Source of the DNA: Lutraria lutraria
Lineage: Eukaryota; Mollusca; Bivalvia; Venerida; Mactridae
DNA: 64,000 nucleotides
Reading direction: 5' to 3'
Assembly (NCBI GenBank): GCA_964023205.1
Contig: OZ026844.1
Span: 11,208,790-11,272,789, forward strand
Position 1 is the stretch's first letter, and every line of letters begins with the position of its first letter. The notes under the pieces were generated by a model. It ran no database searches, had not been told where the DNA came from, and worked only from the letters and a program-made list of their open reading frames with translations. Made by a program: the position numbers and the translations under genes. Shown piece by piece: positions 49,366-62,700 of the stretch.

Positions 49366-51219
49366 TTGGGTTGAAGGGTTGTTGACTAAATGATAAAAAT
49401 CACGTGTTTGTTATATTCTCAGTGTACAAACACTATACCCCGATACTACATTTGAAACTTCAATTGCAAACAGAATATGGAAACCATTGAAGCATTCTGA
49501 CACCTTAGCAGCCCAGTCTAGACAGGTTTTAAAGATATTTCTTTCAAGTTTGCCTACTGCCATTTTGTTATGTTATATGTTACCAAACTATGGCACCAGA
49601 TAAAGAACTATATCATTGTATACGTTACAATATGTTAGCTAAAAAGAAGAACTATATATTACATTAACACATTGTCTAAATGTATCTTATTTGTCTGCTG
49701 ATAACGCCGTTCTCCATACCTCAAATTGTTTTATTTTTATATATTTACAGTTTTGTCTCTACGATCAATATTTATATCATTATCATATAGTAAATGTATT
49801 TATTTATTTATTTGCGTATCTTTTCAATACCAGCATATTGTTCATGTGATTCTTTTAGCCTTTGTCTCAACTTTAAAACTATTTGACGTTATTTTATGCG
49901 ATGACATAATAGCTATTTCAGTACCTTGACTTTAAGGTTTGTTACAATGATTGTTCACAGGTCTGTATCAATAATTGGGTTTCCTACAAGTTTTTTTCTT
50001 CAAGCATGCCTGTATTTGATTGTCCTCATCCTAAGTGGTTGGGAAATAGTTTGTAAGAAAGCCGTTACGTAATATAACCGGATTTAATGTTGATACGAGT
50101 AGCTGGGTTTTAAGCTTGACTTAATACTTGTCTTCAGGCTCCGTCTAACAAAAATCCACTTAACATTAAGTAAGCGAATCATGTCATTCTGTTTTTTTGT
50201 CAATGTGACATTTCTCGATTTTTGTTTATTTCATCTGTTTCGCGCTTATGATTATTCGTACCAAATGATTCGCACCTGTTCGCAAAAATATTTTTTCTGT
50301 AGCGATAACATACGTTTCTATTACGTACTAATATTAACAAGGAAATGTGTCTGCACCTTACGCGTAATTTAGAGATTAATTGCTCTCCTAAACTCTGTTA
50401 GTAAGAGTTTTCGAATCGTGCTATTTAATGAACAAATGCTTTGATAAATTCACTTGACCGCCAAAAATCGGCAACATTTATACCGGGATTACCTAAATGA
50501 TATTATTGAAAATATGTCGTATTTACTATGTTTGGTGATATCAATTAATGTATAATATGTAATTAATATTTAATTGATTTATATTATTAGCTTGTGTTAT
50601 GATATTCGTTTATATTATATCTAAAATATTGTTAAACTATGTTTTGTTATGCACACTATTATATAAACATTTGTTATAAAATATATCCTGTCCTTGTTCA
50701 TGTTTTTTTTGTCATTTCCCCCCTACGAAATCATTCATGTGAGAAAGCCAGTTTACGCATTATTGCATGAATACTGTCACGTACGTTTATAGATTAGATA
50801 TTTTGTATTAACATTGGATGCGTACGGGCCGTACCGGAAGGAACGGAAGTTATCATAGCCAAACTGGTTCCCGTTGACTGTTTGTACAATTTAAGCCTTT
50901 GATGCACTGCAGCATGGAACGGAAACCAGTTTAGATTATTTGAAACTAACAAAAAATACTACAACAACTACATGAAAATATGCGCGATGAATAAAAAAAT
51001 ATCTAAATTTTACGATGAGATGGATTATATTGCACAACTAACATCAATCCATAGCAACTGATATATATTCCTCATCAGTATAATTTACTAGTATGAAACT
51101 TGGCTTGAATTTACACTGTTTTGGTGATGAAACAATGGTTTAACTAATTATTTGACCTCATTGTCGGGGTTAACACAATGTTTTGTTTGTGCTACAGGGT
51201 ACCAGTTCTCGTAGCAAAT
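49366..51219. other. Intergenic, no gene seen
   Basis: AT-rich. Contains a small family D MITE at 50861-50932 (AAACTGGTTCCCGTT ... GGAACGGAAACCAGTTT). Confidence 0.5.
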
Positions 51220-51378
51220 AACAACAATAACAACAATTAAAGCAACAACAGCAGAAACAACATCACCAACACCAGCAGCAACAGCAGCAAGTAGCAGCAA
51301 AAACAACAACAACAACAACAACAGCAGCAGCAGATGCAACAGCAGCAAAAACAACAACAGCAGCAGCAACAGCAGCAA
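51220..51378. repeat. Interrupted CAA/CAG trinucleotide tract
   Basis: About 50 triplets of CAA and CAG with a few CAT/CAC/GCA interruptions. The minus-strand frames read as Leu/Cys/Ala runs, and the plus strand would give poly-Gln. There are no flanking coding features or splice context, so it is treated as a microsatellite. Confidence 0.8.
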
Positions 51379-52357
51379 TATACGGACAACGTGTTTGGTG
51401 AATACCCTAGACAGATGGTATTTATGCATAAACCAGAAAAAAGGTTATTCATCTACATCTACAGTCACCATACTTAATATGTTAAACCGAATAAAATTAT
51501 ACAATTTGTTCGACAACATTCACACTGTGCTTGATTTAAGAGCACAAATTCAATAAAAACATTGTTCAAACAATTTTTGTGGCATTGACCTGCAATCATT
51601 TGCGACATACGTAAACGTTTAACTTGTAATCTTCTTTCACGTATTAAGACCTCAAATCATGCCAACACTGATTTAATATGGCGTACATTGTCGTCATAAG
51701 TATGATAATCCCTGTAAATTTATGCAACGAAGACTATCTGTAATTCGGCAATTATATGTATTGCAACACTGCAGAAGAATCATTAAGCATAATTACATAA
51801 CAATAAACAATATATCATATTTCCTAAACCTTCTGTTTTGTTACTTATATCTATTTATGTTTACTCTCATTATTAAATGTGTATTTGTATAATTATGTAA
51901 TTGGTGATTGATAAATCAGGGCTCAAGTCATGTCTAGTTAAGTATCTTTCTGTTATGAACAAACAGAAATAGCCAAGTTTAATACTTTACATATTGACTG
52001 TTTTTCCTGAAAGTTTAAAAGCGTGGCATTGTTAGTACGTCTTATTGATTTTTTATCAATTCTAAGAAACTGCAAAGTAATTTATAAAGAAATCATTGTG
52101 TTTTAATTCAATTTTTCTAATAATGTATTCACCAGAGAGTCAGTATAAATTAGGTACCTGGTTATGTCATTGTCAGAACGGGATTCCCTAAATTAATTAC
52201 GACCTGGGGTGTCGGTCTGGTACTAGCCTAGATTACCTGCCCCTATTACGTAGGATTGCACGCCGGGAACCAGACTAAATCTGGTACCAGAACATTGTAA
52301 AGGGGTTAAGAACAAACAATGTGAAGGCGATGTCTATTTTACGTCTTCGATGTTATG

Positions 52358-52460
52358 CAGTCAAACCTGTGAACGAAGGCCACACTCAGGAAAGACATGA
52401 TATGGTCTTAGTTGAAAGGTGGTCTTTATCCAATGACTGTTTATTCACTGGGTAACCTTT
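52358..52460. mobile_element. MITE family A, truncated
   Basis: CAGTCAAACCTGTGAACGAA at the left with the usual GGCCACACTCAGGAAAGAC continuation. The right terminus is missing. Confidence 0.6.
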
Positions 52461-53612
52461 GTAAAATATCACCACATAACATTAAACTTACTTGTAGTGC
52501 TATGCTAATGAGGTAATTGTCAAGATACAGGGTACAAGGTTTATAATTATACTCAACTAATAGAATATTTTTATTGACCAATCAGAGACCGGGTCCCTCA
52601 ACAAAATTTTGGAAGGACGTTATGGGTAAAATGATTTAAAACGCTGATAATTTCTGACTTGCGACTTTAATTCTTTCTTTAAAACATTGTGTATATTTAT
52701 CATAACTGTTTAACGTTATCACTCGAGTAAATGCTTCATTACATTTCAGTGCAGTTCATTCACATTTATATCACATCTTTTTTTTAATGAAAACATGTTT
52801 ACAACATTTTGATGACATTTAGGCAAACCTTAAAATTTTGCGGTTATGTGACCGCCCCTACCGCGACCAAGACAATGTTTTAGCAGTTTTGACAATTTAT
52901 TTCAGTATTTCTTAGTCAAGTCTTTCGTTTTTAGTACCGGCAAATGATGTTAACAGCAAATACTGCCCGCCTACTTACCTTCTGTTAAAAGTGCGAGTAG
53001 TGTCACCGCAAACCAACATTTACAAGGATGACCTGTTAAAGTATTTGATGAACACATGGTACAATAGATAAACATTCGCAATACTAAGTATCGTTTGACA
53101 GAATCTTTCATTCATCAATGGGATGTAACTTTCTATTAACTGTATGTCAAAAATATATATAGCAACGAATCATCTAGATCTACAAATTTACATGAAAAAC
53201 ATATCAATTTAACGAAACATCGTCATTAAGAGGTTGCATCTTACACAATCTTAGATGATCTAACATTTATGAAATCACGTTCCTTACTATGTTTTGAAAC
53301 CTGTCTGTTATTGCATTAGTGTTTTTGGTTTGTATATTGTATAAAAAATCGTCAATTTAGTTTGATGACTGTACGAATGACTCAATTTAGAACGTGAACA
53401 AATGCATATTAGGGAAAGTCCCTGACAGAAAGATGCGGACATCATGTTAGTCTAGTTCCCTGTCTAACATTCCTTCGCCATTACTTGTCCTTACGCAGTG
53501 TCAGGGGTAGGTAATCCATACCAAGCATCATGTACGTACGCAAACCGAAAAATCACTTCATATATACATGATGCAAAATGTTCATGTCAGTCAACAATTA
53601 TTTCTATGAAAA

Positions 53613-53809
53613 ACAAGATGTGATTTTGAAAAAATGCCCCCCTCCGGGTGACCTTGACCTACTGACCTCAAAATACACAAGTTCTGTAGAGGTTGTCATG
53701 AGGAACCAACATTGGATGGAAGCGTTTTGATTTTAAAGGCAAGGTTAAAAAGAAACAGACAGCAGGCCAAAAAACAATATGCCCACAGTTTATTGATATG
53801 GGGCATAAA
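53613..53809 (-). mobile_element. Pearl-like hairpin-ended repeat, inverted
   Basis: ACAAGATGTGATTTTGAAAA, TGCCCCCCTCCGGGTGACC and CATGAGGAACCAACATT blocks are reverse complements of 23527-23953. The head is at the right (TATGCCCACAG...ATGGGGCATA). Confidence 0.65.
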
Positions 53810-55413
53810 AAAGGATTTTTAACATAAAATGATACTACTGAATATATTCATATTGAAATTGAAATTAGCTTCAGGGAAGTTTGATTCCATGAATATTTTC
53901 TTATTAGATATATTTACACACAGCGTAATACGTTGTGAATGTAAAACAATATGCTAGCTACTACCAATAATAAAATAATAAATTGATAAATAGAAATAAA
54001 AAAATACTAATGATAAAATGACGATTAAAGTAATAAAAATATATGATAGAATAATAAAAAAAAATAACTGAAAACAAATTAACGATAATACTTTTATTTA
54101 TAAAGGACGGGAATGCAATTGATACTCTACAGTAATTCGTATTGGCACCGCCAAAAACGTTTGATCTTTTCAAGTAGAGACGGTATATAGAGCGGTTAAA
54201 CGTTTAAAATGTATATATAAATTTGGTACAGGTGACAACATCAGAATTCAAAGGTAGCCTTTATCTTAAGTACGATAAAATACTAAATTTATAACAACAT
54301 AACTCCACACCTCATTTTTTTTGGAACGTTTCGATAACAAATACTAATTGTAAAGGCTTTAAGACGCAATTTCAATTTTAAGATTGAAGTACATTAGATC
54401 TGTAACTTGATAACTATAGTCATAGAAAATCACTGTTGCTTCAAAAACTATTTTTACAGCTGCTTTTTAAAATACTATTGTTAAACTACGCTACTACAAT
54501 AACACAATACCACAATACAGAGCTTTATAAATCTTATTCATATATGTCTTTATCAAGACTCGTATTTCGGTCATAGTTTAACACGTATTAGTAAAAAAAA
54601 TTGGGTCAACGCTAAGGACAGTGAAACGGATTCGGACAGGGTTACATGTACAATTAAACTTTAAACCAGTCTTCTGGTGATTGCAAAATATAAATGATGG
54701 CTCGTGGGTGGTGAAGCCGGGTACTAGTATCTCGACCTAAAGATTATTTAAAAATCTACAAGGGCTTAAGACGATACAGGAGTTGTTAAAACAAGAAATC
54801 TTGTGAAGACATCATTTGCTTCTAAAACAAGCGAAGTTTGCTCTCGCCAAGAAAGGGGCAAAACCTTTGCTCTCGATTATTACGCAAAAGTATTATTTTT
54901 AGAAGAACTGTTTTAAAACAAAGTAAATAACATAAATATTTGCTATTTATTCATGAAACTGAAATCGAACATAAACTGACTGCATTTGAAGATTCAAAAC
55001 CCAACTCTTCCAAGTGTTACTAGTGTCAGGGCTGTAATTTACGTTGTAAAATCTTTACATTGTATTACATTAACTGATTTTATCATATTGATATAATTTA
55101 TAGCCTAACTTAACACAATCATTGCAGATTTAATGTATTTTGATGTGACATTATAGTGTGAATTTGATTTAAACGATTAGAAGTTTTCACACTTTACTAT
55201 GAAATGATTTCGAATTGAAGTATTTTGTGGTTACACAGTCAAATGTTGACAACTCGGCTTGAACTTGTTTTTACCAACGAGGTTGTCTCCCTTGGTATGA
55301 ATGAGCTTATAATCGTATGATAAACTGGTTCACATTGATTCTGTGGAACGGAAACCATTTTAATTAGTATGGTATTAAATAGCAAACAGATATAACTGGA
55401 TTTCACGTATATA

Positions 55414-55590
55414 CAGTCAAAGCTACCTCACGGAAATACATAATGTAGCTTTTATTGACATATGACCTTTATCCAGTGATCATTTTGTTCTAAATACTAG
55501 TAGCCTACGATGGTACAACATATGAACATAATGACCTTTATTCACAGGGTGACCTATATTCGGAAGTGGCCGCTAGCACTGGTTTGTCTA
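55414..55590. mobile_element. MITE family A, diverged copy
   Basis: CAGTCAAAGCTACC on the left; GTGGCCGCTAGCACTGGTTT near the right, followed by GTCTATA. Confidence 0.65.
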
Positions 55591-56030
55591 TACATACAAA
55601 CAACGAATAAGTCTAGATCCAAAACAGAACAGATGAACATTAGAAGAACATGTTTATCTCCTCCTTTTATATTATTCATTTACTTTATTTTGACGTGAGT
55701 TTTTTTTCAGAATAGAATCTAAAGGCCTTAAAGGAGCATAATTGTTCCAGAATAGATATTCAATATTTTCCTTTAGTAATAATTAAGACTCACAAAGTTT
55801 AAGCCTTGATATATAAGTACCTTATATAAATTTAATGTTGTTAAATGATGCATCGATAACTTTATGGTCAAATAAATGATATATTACTGGGCACTTCGTA
55901 CAGAAACTCTCATTTTGGAAATATTAGTGTTACGGAAGCCTAGATTCTTAAACACGACATTTAGTATATTGACTTTATTGCTCTTTTAATTGTTTATTTC
56001 TTGGTTTATTTACATTAACGAAGTCATGGT

Positions 56031-56290
56031 CGTGGTTCAGTGGTCAGTGCGCTGGCTTTGTATCCCGGAGATCCGGGTTCGATTATGGATCGCGACAAGT
56101 CATACCCTTCCATGAGCATTGAAGATAAAACTCCCCCCCCCACATGTGGAGCAGTTGCCGGTTCTTTGTTGAAGGGTATGTAAGTACTAGTTTGAAATCC
56201 GCCCAGGAAAACATGTTAGGTGAATCAGCCGCCGTAAATAAGTAAACAATTGTTGAAAAACGGCGATAAACCCAAATAAATAAATGAAGA
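56031..56290 (+). mobile_element. tRNA-derived SINE upstream of CLCA
   Basis: The head has TGGTTCAGTGGTCAGTGCGC (A box) and GATCCGGGTTCGATTATGG (B box) at tRNA spacing. A C8 run and a body follow, and the tail is CGGCGATAAACCCAAATAAA with TAAATAAATGAA. Complete-looking. Confidence 0.8.
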
Positions 56291-56787
56291 CAACCGTATT
56301 TTGTTCAAATGTTATGCACTGCAAAAGTACTCGCGACCCCCTACGACCAGCAATATTTGCGATGATTTATTTACTCGGACGTGGGTACCCAGTAACTCAA
56401 AATGCTGTTGATAACAACCAAAACATGCTGAATCCGTACAACTGCGAAATGTCGCATAGTTAACGGTCAGTACCCGGACAAGAAAAAAATCCGGAATGCC
56501 GGAAATACTATCATAATGAGTGTATTAATACAGCGACAGGAGAATGTGTTGTTTAAATATTAATCTAATCAGGTACCGTTTAATACAAATAAAGTTGAAA
56601 TCTTCCCCCGACCTGTAACATACCCTACAGTGAAATCCAAGTAATCTTCTTTGTGTAAATTTTTTTTACACGCATTTGAATTTGAAAAATATCATTAATG
56701 TTATATATTGATTTGGAATATCACTAACTACGATACTTGTATGTGATAAAGTTACTATCATACTTATATTGAAGGATTATAAATATA

Positions 56788-59700
56788 ATGATGAAATTAT
56801 CAAAACCACTCTTGTGTTTTGTGTGCGTGTTTGGGATTGTAGCAGAAATATCAGCTTTTCTTAGCAAGCCATCAACTATAGTACTACAAAACAATGAATT
56901 CAAGAACGTTGTTATCGCGATACATGAAAGTATCGCTGAAGATAAAACGATCATCGATAAATTGAAGGTAAGTCTTGATAATCTTAATTAGACGCGAATC
57001 GTAGATGAATCAAACAGCCGTGAATTTCTTTAAATGTAAAATGTCACATATATGTTCGTATATAAATACAAATGTATTACACTTATTATGTCTTGTTTTT
57101 AACCGAATCGTATCATTTCATGAACTAATGAAACGCGAGCAAAGAAATATTCATCAAAATATTAGATTTAGCTATACATGCATGTCACTATTACCTATCA
57201 GATGAGATAATAGCGCGGCCAATTGATATTCAATTACTATTAATAAAACTGCATAAACATATGAGTTATTCAGAATCAATGTTTGTTAAATAACTACGGT
57301 AGATCATTCCAATATTTCGGTCCATATGCAGCCAAGGACCTATCATCTAATTTTGTTCGCCGTCTTAGGATCATAAAGTTTTTGTCACCTTTTGAGCGAA
57401 GTATTCTATAACACAAACTCATTAAACGATTCTACGTCGCTTTTCTTATATTCATGTTTTATAACCATGTTCATTGTGTCATTAAGTCCAAACTGAAGTA
57501 GGTACTTTTGTTACTTTTATCATTATGATACAATATACTATAGTTATCCTATATTTCCGAGGTAAACTACCTTAATAAATATCTAAATACTGAAAGTACT
57601 CATGGAGACTGAACTTACATACACGCAGTAACATGGAACGGAAACTAAATTAACAATTGCATGGCGGATGTAGAAAAACGTAGTAATGTAACTTTGGTCC
57701 GTATCAAAATTCATACCCGGCGAGCGAGTGACGGCAATGGAAAGCTGAACTATCGTTCAGTTTCCAAAAATTACTCTACGTTGGTTCTTCATTTAACATT
57801 GTTAATATAAAATACATAAAACTTCAAGTTCTACACACCCGTCTGAGAACCAAATGCAGTTCACTTAATTATCACTTGTACCTATGTAATATTTCCCAGT
57901 CAGCACTCTGTACATGTGGGAAAATTGAATCCAATTATCATTTCTTCTTTGAGTGTCGATTTCTTCAAGAACCCCGTGATACTCTTTTTAACCATTTAGA
58001 TAACTATGAAATCTGTTTAGATGTTCTTCTTTTTGATGATTCAACCCTCTCAGATCAAGAAAATACATTCATTTTTAATCAGGTCCAAGTCTACATACGT
58101 GACAGCAATAGATTCACATGAAAAGTACTATGCTGTTTTCTGAATTATTTTTACTTTTTGATCACAAGACCCATATCCCTATCTCTGTATGATTTAATCT
58201 TAAATCTATTTTATACATACCAATAGTTAAATTGTTGAATAATTCTTGAAATATAACTGAAAGTCTATCCAAGGAGAAGAATTTAATAAGACGTTGTCTT
58301 CCATTCCAATCCTTTCCAAAATTGATGTTAAATTTTGTATATTTACATATATGTACAATGTATTATAGACGGGAATAAATATGTTTAAACTAAAATACAT
58401 AGTTAAATCTATCAGCGCTTCTTACAGACTACCATGACAACAGCATCGCAGATTCTATATAAAGCTACCAAACAGAGAGCTTATTTCAAAGAAATAAAGA
58501 TTCTGGTACCTTCCACTTGGTCTAATGACGCGTCATATCATCCAGCATCAAACGAAAATTTAAATTTTGCTGACATCATCATCACAGATCCAATCAGAGG
58601 CAAGAGAAGTCTGCCACAGACTCGATCTTACGACGGCTGCGGTAAACAAGGAATACATATCCTTTTAACAAAGGATTTTATAGATCACCCCGACGATGAC
58701 CCTTACACGGGCAAACCAGGTGAGAAGATTTCGAAGTTAAATGTAGATGCCCTTTCCACCTATATTAGTTTTTCTAGACGAATTGTACTTATAAGTATTA
58801 GTTTGTTATAGCTGTTTGCGAGTACATAGTGTAGTGTCTATTACTAGTTCGGCTAATCCTGGCCATTTGATTCGCTAATGGAGATGACTGAATCTATTAA
58901 TAGTTGACAGGTAAGTAAATCACGAAGGCATTACCTAGATAAGTTGTTGTGAGTTATTTGAAGTTCAATGTGGTTGTATGGTAGTGCTCAGATTCATGGT
59001 GATTTCATTAACATTTAGGGTTGATTCCATTTGATTAATGTAGGGTATAATGTTACCATGTGCTTGTGAACCATATGCATGAATTAATTCATTTATAAAA
59101 TACTCATGATATTATAAACGTTTTGTTATAGTTGTTCTTGTTATAATTTAATCATGTGCTGTTCAGACATCAAGTTATATTAAACACAATAATACTGTTA
59201 ATTCACACTGTGATATCTACAGAAAGTTTAATAGACAAGATGATGTTGTCATTTTACTGAAATTTCATGTTTCAGCAAATATTTAATACACTCCTTTGCG
59301 CAATTTCGCTGGGGTGTATTTCAAGAATACGCCGAAGAAGGGGAACCAATGTTCTATATGTCTGCTTTTACTGTAGACCGGAAGCCATCCGATGTACGAT
59401 AATGATTAGGGGTCTTGTACAGAAGAATAATACAGCTCAAACAATTTGTTATCTACGTGAGTATTTTTGTAGTTAACATGATTCCATATTAGGGCACCTG
59501 GTGCCTGGTTTCATGATAGAAAATGATTTACCATGAAATTCCTTCGAGTAATTCATATTTTTCAACAAGGACAACAACTCTCCTAAGGTTTTTAAATTTG
59601 TCGTAAAATGAATTGTTTAAAGTATCGGAGGTGGCTATCTAAGGAATACTGTATTTTCATATATTTTCGTTGGACTCAAATTTTCGTGGTTTTTACTTAA

Positions 59701-62700
59701 ATGACTATTTCGTGGGGACATAAATTCGTGGATTTTGATTTTTGAAAAGAAATGCCTTATCTCTGCATTTTAATTCGTGGGGATTTGATTTCGTGGACGA
59801 GCCGACCAACGAAAATCCACGAAATTAAATCTCAACGAAAATTAATGATTCCACAGTAATGATAATTGGGCTATACAGTTTTTGTAATATGAACATTTTT
59901 TGTGTAGAATTGAGCAAATGCACACCGTATTAAGAATTTTATACCTTAAGAGACTTATAAGCTAAACCATACACACTGGTGTGTCACATTTACGCTGCGA
60001 GTTACGGGTCCGTAATGTTTGACAAATGTTGATTCTGTATAAAATACGAATACCACAATGAATATTTTCAGAGCAACAAGCCCAGAATGCTGGTGTTATT
60101 GCATCAGTGGATCCAGAGACAGGATTGTATGACTCTGATTGCCAGTGGAGGACCATATCCATCCAGACAACGAAGTAAAGCATCATTATGGACCACCAGT
60201 TCATTAATGAAGTACATACATTTTGTATTAGGTGTTATAGCATCACTTCTTTATATACAAAGTTAAATGTTACAACGTGCCCATCGTCTAAGCTTGATAA
60301 CACCAACCTAAATTTGTTTCTACCGTTCGAGGAAATGAAATTGGACTTGAAGTTTTCTGTAATGAAATACTTTCAGAATCAACGCTTTGATTTCAGTTTT
60401 AGACTTATTGCATGCTATTCATGTCAGATAGAAAATTATTCATAAGGTAAAACAACTTGCCATATCTGAGTCGATATGCTTAACTGACGTCAGAAAGACA
60501 TACTTGTTAAGTAAAGTTTCAGGCTCTGAGTATTTTAAGAACGCAANNNNNNNNNNNNNNNNNNNNNNNNNNNNNNNNNNNNNNNNNNNNNNNNNNNNNN
60601 NNNNNNNNNNNNNNNNNNNNNNNNNNNNNNNNNNNNNNNNNNNNNNNNNNNNNNNNNNNNNNNNNNNNNNNNNNNNNNNNNNNNNNNNNNNNNNNNNNNN
60701 NNNNNNNNNNNNNNNNNNNNNNNNNNNNNNNNNNNNNNNNNNNNNNTGTAATTGATGATGTAAGTATTATTTTGAATGAACTTTGTACTTCTCTTATGGT
60801 CTTATTGCTTAAAGATGGATGACTTTTTTAAAAGACAAAAACGCTTCACAAGTTTTTAGTAAACTTAAAAAGAATACATAAGAACAATGAAGTAAAGAAC
60901 TTCAACCGACAACACCAACATTTGATCCAATTAAGTGTTGGTTGAACCATTCTATTGACATAAAACATTAATTTGTCTAAGAATATTTTGTACTAAGATA
61001 ACATGGTTCCTTCAGATTTCCTTTTGTGGTTTGTTTTTACGTTTTTATTACGCGTGATGTCGATACTACGTTTACCTGTATAAATCTTCCATTCCAGCAT
61101 CATGAATTTAAGGATAGTCACGTGATAGCTATAACCGGAAGTGCAAGCGCAGATTTGGCCAGCAGACAAACATCAGTTGAAGCAGACCGTAAAGGTTATA
61201 AGATGTCAACAATATCCATCAACGAAGACAATAGGCGTGTTAATGGTATGTATTTTTAATTGAAAGCTTGAAATAATGTTCGTAGGCTTCAATAATTTGA
61301 TTTTAGATATTATCAATGGTTGCATCTAGCGCCGATCATAAATTGTATTGAGCTTCGGTCAATTGATATATTCACTGCTCCTGGGTAGCCAAACAGTAGT
61401 TAAATGTTCTCTTGCAAGCTAATGGCATACTAGTGCATGATGGTAAAATTGAAATAATTATTTTGATTTCTGTCAAATCTTAAATGATATTAATAGTACA
61501 GATATGTTGTTTCTGTTTAAGTTCTTTTATTGTTTTCAGAATACAATGTTCATCACATTGGTCAATCACTAGGACATTCATTACTCGATAGGATTCGACA
61601 TTCACTGAATGAAGACGATACAGATATATTGATGGTATGGATATATTAGTACTCACAATATATCACTAGTTCGCCGATATCTAACAACCTCATGTACAGT
61701 TTTCATAGAAATACAACGCCAGTTGATTTCCCAGTTCAGTTAATTACATAAGACATTCTAAGATTATAAATGTGGACGTTTTGATGTCTCTCAACACTTT
61801 GTGTTGTATTTGTGTTGATTTTTCTTGTATTAATATGACTAATAGACAAAATCATTGAAACATTATTTATGTTTTAAGTTACTAAATATATTTACCTACA
61901 GGTAAAACAGTTACGGTATCATTTGTCGTCTGATCATCATACTTCCGGTTCTGTACATATTGACGAGACGTTATCTAACCACGTGACTTTCTTGCTCCAT
62001 TACGAGGCTGAACTTCCGTTTGTCGACTTGAGATCACCCTCGGACGTAATTTACGGAACAGAATCAGTCGTCTGCTCCATAGATCATGATTATAAAGTGA
62101 TCAAATTTCACTTTGATTTCGTCGAGGTAAGGTGTTTTACCTTACTCTGTTGTGTTATTCAGACTTACACGAGGGTTTCATATATCATTTAGTTTTAACA
62201 GTATTGTCAGAAATCGTGATTCTATATATTGTGGCTGATGGATTTGAATCATAATAAACAGCTTACATCGCGGTTTTGAGTCTAACCAGATACCATTAGT
62301 TGACCTGATTCACTTCTTTCTACTCCTGACAAATGAAGGTAAACTTCATATTCTGGGTGTCTGATACATTTGCACAGACTCAGTTTATGTTGTAGATATG
62401 TTTAGCCCTCGTTTATATCGAGTATGGGATTATATTATTTTAAATCGGTGCTATTTTGAATGAAATACATTGTAATTTACATCGAATCTTCTCACTCATA
62501 ACAGTAATGCTGATCGAGATTCCCCTACCTTTGTTATATTTTCTGATTCGATTGCATTGATACGAAAATGCATACCAACAGCTGTACATGTATGTGAATT
62601 TACTTATCAAGTTATAACATCTTTATCAGGCTGGTGCTTGGAAATTTACCCTTCGACAGTCTTCATACGAACCACAGACAATAAATGTCACAGTGCTGTC

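Larger units (their letters stand above)
51379..56022. other. Intergenic, no gene seen
   Basis: Contains MITE family A copies (52358-52460 truncated; 55414-55590), an imperfect palindrome at about 52200-52290 (GTCTGGTACTAG / AATCTGGTACCAGA), a TGTCAGGG-ended inverted repeat at about 53408-53512, a pearl-like repeat (53613-53809) and a family D fragment at 55321-55362. Open frames are short and without motifs. Confidence 0.5.

Noticed and set aside
51148..51452. Leu- and Cys-rich minus-strand frames
   Set aside because: Translations of the CAA/CAG tract; no coding evidence around it.
60188..60445. 85-codon frame before the gap as a CLCA VWA exon
   Set aside because: No DxSxS or other VWA pattern, and no splice sites giving the needed phase.
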